From assembly GCA_037440405.1 (NCBI GenBank), contig JBBIUE010000003.1:39417-103416 (forward strand): a stretch of DNA of 64,000 nt. Direction: 5' to 3'. This DNA comes from JANMGV01 sp037440405. Its GTDB lineage: Bacteria; Planctomycetota; Planctomycetia; Pirellulales; Pirellulaceae. Each line of letters begins with the position of its first letter. Position 1 is the first letter of the stretch. Shown in pieces: positions 57,702-64,000 of the stretch. The notes under the pieces were generated by a model. It did not search any database. It had not been told where the DNA came from and saw only the letters and a list, made by a program, of their open reading frames with translations. Both the position numbers and the translations under genes were made by a program.

Positions 57702-59032
57702 TTCACGGCATCCATCATCTTCTGAAATAAGTCAATGTCGCGCAGCTCATGACTTCCTAGCCCGCCCGGGAAGTTGGTGAGGGCAATGCCCAGTTGTGTT
57801 GCTTCTGTTGCTGGTGCTCCATGCGAGCCGCCAATAAGACTGGCGTCCAGCGGTATACAACGATTGACTGGATCGAAGTGAAGTTCTACCGGATCATACC
57901 CAGGTTTGCGATGGATATCCACCGTCCTCGCATAACTCGGAGCCTTAGCGTCATCGAACCACCAATAGTAGGCCTGCCAGCTATCTGGAGTCGAAATCAG
58001 AATACACTCCCCAGATCGTTCGTGGTTCATCTGGTACTTGGATCGTTCCTCACCGATCAAAACTTCCGCGATTCCCTGCTGAGAACGGAATAATTCTTCC
58101 ACTTGATGGATGACGGATGGATTACCATCTCGAATGAAAACATGACTGAACTGGTGATCAACCAAGGCCCAGGCATCGCTGTTCGCAAAATCCAGTTGCT
58201 CCAGGTCTGCCCCGTCTCTTTCCGGCTTTACTTGGAGCAGGCCAGCTTCGCGCAGGATTCGGTTCGGATAGCTGACATGGGATACATCGGTAATCACGTA
58301 CTCGCTGACCATGATGAAGCGGGGAGTCTGTTGCATTCGCTCTACGAGAGAATCAAAAAAAACACCGAGCATCTCATCCAGCTCGCGAACCGCGCTGAGT
58401 GCTTGCGGACTGTTGGGGCCAAACTTTTGGGCTGCGTAATCTAAGTGCGGTAAGTAGATATAGAAGAAGCTCGGTCGAAGTTGCTGAAACGCAAAGGCGG
58501 CGGTATCCAGGATCCATTGCGAGGAAGGACGACCAGCCAATGGACCCCAAAAATGTTGTAGAGGGAAATGGCCGAAGCGGTCGCGAAGCGCACCATAGTA
58601 CTCCGTTGGCTTCGTATAGCACCAAAGCGATTCCGATCCGTCCGGGTTATGGATCGGTGCCGGCATGCAAACAAAATCCGCCCCACAGCCTTTGCTCAAC
58701 ATTGGGAACCATACGGCTGTCCGGTTGTTCGATCCTCTGGCACGCAGTACGTCCCAAACCTGGGGACGCAATATCTTATCGTTCCACGCCGTCCACATTT
58801 CAACTTCGTGTGCATCGCGCCAATAGAAGCCGTTGGCGATGACTCCGTGCTCGCTGGGGAGGCAACCCGTCAACATGTTCGCTTGTACTGGCCAAGTCAC
58901 CGCCGGAAAACTCGATCGCAGCGGCACGTGATCTCCACGCTGGGTCAAAGCCTGGAGTCGCGGCATCATGGCGACGTCGCCCGCTCGCAGTCCAGGAACC
59001 GAGAAGAATAACAATGACTGATCCGATTCCAT
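57698..59032 (-). CDS. Alkaline-phosphatase-fold (nucleotide pyrophosphatase/EboF-like) protein
   Basis: A 444-residue soluble protein of the type I phosphodiesterase/nucleotide pyrophosphatase group. The nucleophile Thr46 lies in FPAVTWPVQANMLTGCLPSE, and metal-ligand motifs are seen in YLPHLDYAAQKFG, VSEYVITDVSHV and IGGSHGAPA. The first metal Asp, expected in the opening strand (V-D-G-x), is absent: the strand reads FFSVPGLRAGDV. The same loss is seen, as I recall, in EboF-type proteins. Its UbiA neighbour 41 bases upstream supports an EboF-like assignment, which remains an inference. Confidence 0.8.
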   Translation of the reverse strand: MESDQSLLFFSVPGLRAGDVAMMPRLQALTQRGDHVPLRSSFPAVTWPVQANMLTGCLPSEHGVIANGFYWRDAHEVEMWTAWNDKILRPQVWDVLRARGSNNRTAVWFPMLSKGCGADFVCMPAPIHNPDGSESLWCYTKPTEYYGALRDRFGHFPLQHFWGPLAGRPSSQWILDTAAFAFQQLRPSFFYIYLPHLDYAAQKFGPNSPQALSAVRELDEMLGVFFDSLVERMQQTPRFIMVSEYVITDVSHVSYPNRILREAGLLQVKPERDGADLEQLDFANSDAWALVDHQFSHVFIRDGNPSVIHQVEELFRSQQGIAEVLIGEERSKYQMNHERSGECILISTPDSWQAYYWWFDDAKAPSYARTVDIHRKPGYDPVELHFDPVNRCIPLDASLIGGSHGAPATEATQLGIALTNFPGGLGSHELRDIDLFQKMMDAVK

Positions 59033-59073
59033 GTTAAATTCCGTTTTCCATTGAACTCTCGATTTCCCTCATT

Positions 59074-60075
59074 CTACGTCGATCGGAACCATAACCCCAA
59101 GATGGCCATCGGAAGAACCAGCAAACTGGTCGCGATTCCGGCTATTGGCCCGGCAAATACCAAGGCAGCGGAAGCGTCGAGGAAAATCAACGTTAAGATC
59201 GATTGCTTGATCGCCAATTGTACCGTTTTCGGCTCCAGCGACTTCACCGAATGGACGACTCGTCGCAACCACGGTAAAGACACCGCTAATATCAACAGCG
59301 GAAACCATCGGTAGGCATCCAAATAGAGAATGCGATCTCCGCTGGCCAACCAAGGGATGACGCACCAAATCGCAATTCCCACCGCCGCCATCCCCCAGCC
59401 AGCAATTAGCATTTGACGGCTACTCTTGCGTTCCTCGCGGCGAGCCGCAACGGTGAAACCCGCAACGAAGATCATGCTTGCGAGCGCGGACAGCAGCATC
59501 CACCAGTCATTCTGCCATGACACGGAAAATAAATCCGCTCCTGCCGACATGCCCAAAAGCAAATTGAGTCCTCTACAGCCTCCCATGAGCATCGGACCTG
59601 CGAATGTGCTTTTCCAGCGGCTATCGTAAGCTACGATGCTGACTGCTAATAATGTCGCGATCAAGAGACCATCACCTTCCCAGACTCCAACCACTCGGCT
59701 CCATCCGGAAACACCGGCAAGTAGGCATCCTGCGAACAACAACAAGATGCCGGCTCGCGCCGCTGCAGCATAGCGAATTCGACCATCCGACAATGGCCGA
59801 CATCGTTGTGCAGCGCGATCCGCATCGATGTCATGAACATCGTTGAGCACCATTCCCGACCAGTAAAGGCTGACCGAGGCCAACGCGGTCAAAATCAAGG
59901 ACGGGGTAGGCGAGAGCGTGCCACTTACAATGGCATACCCAGCGAAAATGTCGGCGATTGTCGAGAACGTATTCGGGACACGAATCAACTCAGCCCAATC
60001 GCGAAGCGAAGCATGCGACTTTTGACGGTGCGCCGAAGTCGAATTCACGGCACTACTTCCGCTTTCGAAGTTCAT
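59074..60075 (-). CDS. UbiA family prenyltransferase (EboC-like)
   Basis: A 333-residue membrane protein with about eight to nine helices. DWAELIRVPNTFSTIADIFAG opens the fold; the first Asp-rich motif is NDVHDIDADRAAQRCRPLSD, and the second motif position reads AYDSRWKSTFAG, followed by MGGCRGLNLLLGMS. The CRGLN-type segment is typical of the EboC branch rather than of UbiA, MenA or haem O synthase. It would move a prenyl group to an unknown acceptor. It overlaps the SUMF1 gene by 23 bases. Confidence 0.88.
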   Translation of the reverse strand: MNFESGSSAVNSTSAHRQKSHASLRDWAELIRVPNTFSTIADIFAGYAIVSGTLSPTPSLILTALASVSLYWSGMVLNDVHDIDADRAAQRCRPLSDGRIRYAAAARAGILLLFAGCLLAGVSGWSRVVGVWEGDGLLIATLLAVSIVAYDSRWKSTFAGPMLMGGCRGLNLLLGMSAGADLFSVSWQNDWWMLLSALASMIFVAGFTVAARREERKSSRQMLIAGWGMAAVGIAIWCVIPWLASGDRILYLDAYRWFPLLILAVSLPWLRRVVHSVKSLEPKTVQLAIKQSILTLIFLDASAALVFAGPIAGIATSLLVLPMAILGLWFRST

Positions 60076-61204
60076 CGGCCAAATCGGGGACGGGAAGTCC
60101 CATCACCCCCCGACCTTCGTTGAGTCGGACGTCGACCTCAAACTGCAAATCTTCGTTGTCGATTTCCCAAAACTTCTTCAATAAGTCCCCCTTCAGCGGT
60201 CGAACCGAACGGACGATTCGAAATCCAATCTCGCGAGTCGGATCCGTGGTGTACCACCACGGACTCAGTGGTACGTTCGGATCTTCCGATTTCCAGTCTT
60301 CGTCTTCTGAGCCCATTCGAGCCGCCGATCGCAACCGATCTGCCGAGTCTTGCCACCCGCCACCGCGAACAGTCCGTGGATACACTTTCTCGGACCACTG
60401 GACCACTGCAAGGCTTTTACCGCCTCCCTTGATGTTCTCATAACCATCTTCGGTGTATCCATCGATGACCCATTCCCAGACGTTTCCGTGCATGTCGTGG
60501 AGTCCCCAAGGATTGGGCTTAAAGCTTCCAACCAATGCTGGACCATCCTTGGCATTTTCATCGTAACATGCATATTCGGATAGCAATTGCGGATCGTCAC
60601 CAAAATGGTAAGCACTCTTCGAACCAGCTCGGCAGGCATACTCCCAGTCAGCCTCCGTCGGGAGCCGGAACTGTTGCCCGAGCATCCCGGATAGCCATTT
60701 CGTATATTGCTTCGCCGAGTATTGCGTCATCGTCACTGCAGGCTGGCGTGGGTCTTCACCATGCTTGAATGTGTGATCTGGTTCGTAAAGCGGAGTTGGT
60801 ACCGTGATCGCGTCTGCCCGGTTCGAATCATCGACGATCCTAATCTCGCTCGCATGCATGTCCTTAAAGATGCGATACAGTCGCATGAAGGCCTTATACT
60901 CCGCCCAGGTAACCTCCGTTCGCGCAATCCAAAAAGGATCGACTTCCACTTCGACTTGAGGCCCTTCGTCCTCGGACCGATCCGCTTCGTCCTTGGGACT
61001 TCCCATGAGAAACTTCCCGCCTGGGACAGGCACCATCTCAAAAGTTACTTCCGTGCCGGGTATCGTCACCGAGTAGGGAACCAAGTATTTTCCCTCCCAT
61101 TCGACGAAACGCCCAGTTGAAGGCTTCTCAGTGACGACACCGGGTTCCTCGCAGAACCCGGCAGCACAGATCAACAAGGCAGCCAGAAAACTTAAAATCA
61201 GCAT
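60053..61204 (-). CDS. Secreted SUMF1/FGE-sulfatase domain protein without catalytic Cys
   Basis: A 383-residue protein with a signal peptide ending near GFCEEPG. The domain has FEMVPVPGGKFLMGSP, VEVDPFWIARTEVTWAEYKAF, FRLPTEADWEYACRAG, DMHGNVWEWVIDGY and the closing GFRIVRSVRP, the full formylglycine-generating-enzyme fold. The active-site strand, usually RGGSF..C....C, reads RGGGWQDSADRLRSAAR with no Cys, so it is unlikely to make formylglycine and more likely to bind ligands or protein. It is the first gene of the eight-gene operon; no promoter was recognised upstream. Confidence 0.88.
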   Translation of the reverse strand: MLILSFLAALLICAAGFCEEPGVVTEKPSTGRFVEWEGKYLVPYSVTIPGTEVTFEMVPVPGGKFLMGSPKDEADRSEDEGPQVEVEVDPFWIARTEVTWAEYKAFMRLYRIFKDMHASEIRIVDDSNRADAITVPTPLYEPDHTFKHGEDPRQPAVTMTQYSAKQYTKWLSGMLGQQFRLPTEADWEYACRAGSKSAYHFGDDPQLLSEYACYDENAKDGPALVGSFKPNPWGLHDMHGNVWEWVIDGYTEDGYENIKGGGKSLAVVQWSEKVYPRTVRGGGWQDSADRLRSAARMGSEDEDWKSEDPNVPLSPWWYTTDPTREIGFRIVRSVRPLKGDLLKKFWEIDNEDLQFEVDVRLNEGRGVMGLPVPDLADELRKRK

Positions 61205-62084
61205 CGGACACGTACCTTTCTTTTGTCGTAATCGATGACATAGACGTTGACTGGGATTCGTCGTTGAACCGTCAGCGAAAGGCGTTCGCGCAACTGCTGG
61301 CCAGTGATTGCGACTGCGTATGCCTTCGGCGGATGGTTAAAGCACCGTAAATTCAACAAATTGAGCGGAAATCGACCACAACCCCTGAACGGCCACGACT
61401 GGAATAACACACCAATATGAAAACGGCTCCATCAAGCACATTAAACGATCCTGGCGTGAACGGATAACTGCTGCCAATGCTAAACCAACTCTCTCGAATT
61501 GGCAATTCAATATCCAGCGAATCGCTGTTTCATCAATTTTATTTCGCCTGCTAAATCATCCCATGGACAGGTCGTTTAGGATGATCGTAACGTGAGCGGA
61601 AGACAAGCATGAACCAATCACTAACCCTTGCGTCTGTGAGGCATCCATGTCTTGACCATCGCTGACAATTCGGGCCTCAGTCACGTCTCATCCCCGCCAA
61701 CATCTCAGAAAGATAGAGGCTCACCTGCCATTCGCCTAGCCTCGCAGTTTGGACGTGAATGCCCCCTGGAGAGGATGACGCTCTGACGGAAATCAACAGA
61801 CCAAGTGCTTACCCACCTATCCGCAAGCTTCCTCACCACCCTGGATCGCTCGACCGCTTTTGCCTTCTACTCGTACTTTGACTCTTCCTCGCATCATGGT
61901 GACCTTCGAAATGATAGACTGATCGTCAAGGTGAACAGTCTCGTAAAGGGGACATGCATCCTATAGGCTCACTCCCATGACGTGCGCCCACCAAGCGATG
62001 AACCAAATGCTCGTATACTTCACAGTTTAATAGCCGAGCCTTTTGCTCGTAATCCGTTATCGCGAACAATCGTTGGAGCTGAGC
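61205..62084. other. 880-base region without recognisable gene
   Basis: No reading frame here has both a ribosome binding site and a sensible product. The minus-strand frame 61198-61410 looks like noise over the 5' leader of the SUMF1 operon. The promoter of that operon should lie in the left end. I see no repeat or transposon ends. Confidence 0.5.
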
Positions 62085-62459
62085 ATGAATGGTGACAATC
62101 CCTATGAATCAACGAGAAATGCCAGTCGTTTGTCGACCGGGCGACCTTCGCTGTCGAGAAAGTTCGCGACTGTCGCTCTGGGAATCGGATTCCTTTTCCA
62201 TGCATTTGATGTGACGGGCTTCGGGCTTACAAACTCGTTGCCCCCGAGAGGCGGTGCTAACGGACGGCTACCATGTCACTTCGCAATGGGCATGGGAATG
62301 GTTGTGTCGATAGATCGTCTGGAGTTTCGCGATCAACGTTGCGTTCGCACTAACAAGTCGAATTCTCCCGTTGGAATTCTCACGCAATTTGGCGTTGTGG
62401 ATTTGTTGGCGATATTGGGACGGATGATATTCGTGGCTACTCGGATCGAAACCACTTAG
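62085..62459 (+). pseudogene. Small 'NPYES' membrane protein, probably truncated or frameshifted
   Basis: ATG 62085 has GGAG eight bases upstream and begins MNGDNPYEST, the opening of many small planctomycete membrane proteins. It then has one hydrophobic segment (FATVALGIGFLFHAFDVTGF). From about nt 62240 on, the translation turns into low-quality sequence without further membrane segments, unlike intact relatives that carry several. I infer a disrupted gene with a stop at 62459. An alternative is a short one-helix protein. Confidence 0.45.
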
Positions 62460-62712
62460 CTTGAACATTCTGTTTCGACTTCGCGGTCCATTTTGGACCC
62501 AGGGGCGATAGAGGCCGACGTGTTCCGGATTGCTGAAACGCAATGGCATCACTTCGACGAACAACCGTGCACTGAAGCGTGCGCTCGGGGCGTGTTCCAT
62601 TGGAAATTCTTTTCCGGTGACCCAATGATGTGGAACGTTCGGCGGCGAAAATCCACCGCAAGATTCCGGTTCGCTGAACGAGCTCCTGCATGGATGGGTT
62701 TTGGGAGATGAC

Positions 62713-63213
62713 ATGAGGTTTCCGCAAGTGTCGATCGCGTCACTATTTGGGTTCATCGCGTTGATCGCCGTCGATTGCGCTTGGTACCGTGCCAATTACA
62801 TTAACGGCCAATCCGTGTTCCAGTTCGGCGACGCACCAGCGTTCGACACTGGGGTGGTCCCCATTGCCAATGTCGCTGCCATCGGGCTCTACATGATCGT
62901 TGTGACCAAGGGCCGAGCCAGACCTTGGCTCATTGGTTTCGTGTTGGGTGCGATTGCATCTCTCGTCGCGTTTCTGTTCCTGGGCTGGGGATGGCCCGAC
63001 GGCGTCCGCCTCTGGCTTCGCCCGATCTATATGGTGTGGAGATGCTGGTCCTCGGACCTTATGCCAAAGTCCTATCTATATCTGGCCGACACGGCTTGCT
63101 TCTTGTCTGTGCAACTGCTCATCGCTACGATCGCTGGATTCATGGCTTCGTGCATCTGGAGAGGGAGACGCTGTCTTGCATCAGCCGGAGAATCGGAGAT
63201 CGACTCGACATGA
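62713..63213 (+). CDS. Small polytopic membrane protein, planctomycete type
   Basis: 166 residues from ATG 62713 with GGGAG five bases upstream. MRFPQVSIASLFGFIALIAVDCAWYRA is the first helix in a form common in planctomycete hypothetical proteins. Further helices are VVPIANVAAIGLYMIVV, LIGFVLGAIASLVAFLFLGW and FLSVQLLIATIAGFMAS. No functional residues can be named. It stands alone, between the broken NPYES gene and ssrA. Confidence 0.65.
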   Translation: MRFPQVSIASLFGFIALIAVDCAWYRANYINGQSVFQFGDAPAFDTGVVPIANVAAIGLYMIVVTKGRARPWLIGFVLGAIASLVAFLFLGWGWPDGVRLWLRPIYMVWRCWSSDLMPKSYLYLADTACFLSVQLLIATIAGFMASCIWRGRRCLASAGESEIDST

Positions 63214-63600
63214 CTGACTTCATGGGCCGACGCCTAACCTCCGTCAGTAGCGGACCCGGCCCGTAGCGGCAGTCGCTACTAAAATGAGGACTGCCCTCGG
63301 CGGACCGAGCCGCGAAGCACGGTCGAGATCGGATGACACTATCAGAGGAAACGCAAGGAGGCAGGGAGCATAAACCCGCTCCATCCTCAAGAGCTAACTG
63401 CCCACGCGCCAAGAATCCGTGGTCCTGCGGGTTGCTGAAATCGATGTCCATTGGTTTCGTGGCGGCCAACGCCTATTTCTAGGCCTTTGGTTGGTGATTC
63501 CGTGAACAGACGACTTCTTCTCTCTCAGCCGGAATGGCGGCCCATCATTCCGTGTAAACTTCCTATTCCTTGACCTACCTGTTAGAATTGTGTGAAGAAA
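63214..63600. other. Region upstream of ssrA
   Basis: About 390 bases. The right end carries the ssrA promoter. The rest shows no gene; short frames on both strands lack ribosome binding sites. Confidence 0.45.
63580..63588 (+). promoter_or_regulatory. Extended -10 promoter of ssrA
   Basis: TGTTAGAAT (TG-N-TAGAAT) ends 12 bases before the mature tmRNA 5' end. Transcription would start near 63595, leaving a short leader for RNase P to remove. The -35 region is weak (TTCCTA near 63560). Confidence 0.4.
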
Positions 63601-63958
63601 GGGGGCGAATTGGATTCGACCGGATAGGTTGAAGAATGTGGTGGCGTGTCGTGGTTGGTCGGTGGACCACGTTAAAAGCTGACCAAATAAGTAACTGCTG
63701 AGGAAAACCTCGCACTGGCTGCCTAGTTATAGGCAACCCTGATTCCGGGAGCCCGTCGGAGGCGCTCGACAATCAGCCGTAATTCCGAATCGGAACCCTT
63801 CATGTCAGAAACGAGGGTTCTCAAAAAGCGTTTCTGGCTGGCATGAGATGGACGCCGTCAACTGCGGACATTGAGTGCGAGAAACAAAGAGTTGACTACA
63901 CACGTAGAAGCCCATTCGGAAATATCTCGGGACGCGGGTTCGATTCCCGCCGCCTCCA
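63601..63958 (+). ncRNA. ssrA: Transfer-messenger RNA
   Basis: The 5' end GGGGGCG pairs with CGCCTCC at 63951-63957, giving the 7-bp acceptor stem with one G-U pair and discriminator A at 63958. The D-like region GAATTGGATTCGACCGG and the T arm GGGTTCGATTCCC are both typical. Between them lies the tag frame (63697-63726). CCA is not encoded. The RNA rescues ribosomes stalled on broken mRNA and marks the product for proteolysis, with SmpB (not in the window). Confidence 0.96.
63697..63726 (+). other. tmRNA tag-peptide reading frame
   Basis: The frame GCT GAG GAA AAC CTC GCA CTG GCT GCC TAG encodes AEENLALAA. The resume codon is taken as GCT because AGTAACT precedes it, as in other tmRNAs. The Leu-Ala-Ala end is the usual ClpXP signal. 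Confidence 0.88.
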
Positions 63959-63962
63959 TCTC

Positions 63963-63998
63963 AAGCCGACTTGTGAGAAATCGCAAGTCGGCTTTTTT
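63963..63998 (+). terminator. Rho-independent terminator of ssrA
   Basis: AAGCCGACTTG (63963-63973) pairs with CAAGTCGGCTT (63984-63994), an 11-bp stem, with a 10-base loop and a run of T from 63993 to 63998. Confidence 0.95.
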
Positions 63999-64000
63999 CA

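Noticed and set aside
61198..61410. Minus-strand frame of 70 codons upstream of the SUMF1 gene
   Set aside because: It overlaps the SUMF1 start and has no family features; probably leader sequence.

Overview
The window reads as chromosomal DNA of a planctomycete, most likely of the Pirellulaceae. The reasons are gene content: a giant secreted cytochrome-c/WD40/DUF1549/DUF1553 protein paired with a Tat-exported DUF1501 protein, repeated MoxR/DUF58/VWA (Bat-like) modules, an SUMF1-domain protein, a C25 cysteine peptidase, and a small membrane protein with the N-terminal 'NPYES' signature common in this group. Taxonomy is inferred from these families; no rRNA is present. Genes are moderately dense, lie on both strands and have no dominant strand bias.

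Layout. 0-9 kb: the C-terminus of a DUF1684 protein, a PTR1-type short-chain reductase, an NfeD-type membrane protein with two degenerate ClpP-like domains, a lipoprotein, xylulokinase (divergent from the lipoprotein) and RNase R. 9-15 kb: a stand-alone receiver protein, DUF423, DUF2203, an ExeA/MshM-like ATPase, RsmE, a PHA-granule-region-type protein and a DegT-family aminotransferase. 14.7-19.3 kb: FHA protein, a secreted alpha/beta-hydrolase-like protein broken by a 13-N assembly gap, and a C25 (gingipain-family) peptidase, all on the minus strand. 19.6-24.9 kb: a complete glycine cleavage operon gcvT-gcvH-gcvPA-gcvPB ending in a lipoate/octanoate ligase. 25-34 kb: a DUF58-VWA pair, an O-antigen-ligase-like membrane protein, class II fructose-bisphosphate aldolase, a secreted beta-lactamase-fold hydrolase and a CPBP protease. 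34.5-42.6 kb: the DUF1549/1553-DUF1501 pair and an Rpn-family nuclease. 43-48.3 kb: a TetR-adaptor-RND efflux operon.

48.6-61.2 kb is the most striking block. Eight minus-strand genes, five of the seven junctions overlapping, run from an SUMF1-domain protein through a UbiA-type prenyltransferase, an alkaline-phosphatase-fold protein, a PQQ-like beta-propeller and MoxR to DUF58, BatA-like and VWA/glutamine-amidotransferase-like proteins. The UbiA plus phosphatase pair resembles EboC/EboF of ebo clusters; its fusion to a MoxR/Bat module suggests an envelope-associated system around a prenyl or polyprenoid compound (inference).

61.2-63.6 kb is a low-density accessory stretch with two small membrane-protein genes, one probably broken. 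The window ends with ssrA (tmRNA, predicted tag AEENLALAA) and its terminator. I found no CRISPR array, tRNA, rRNA or complete insertion sequence.
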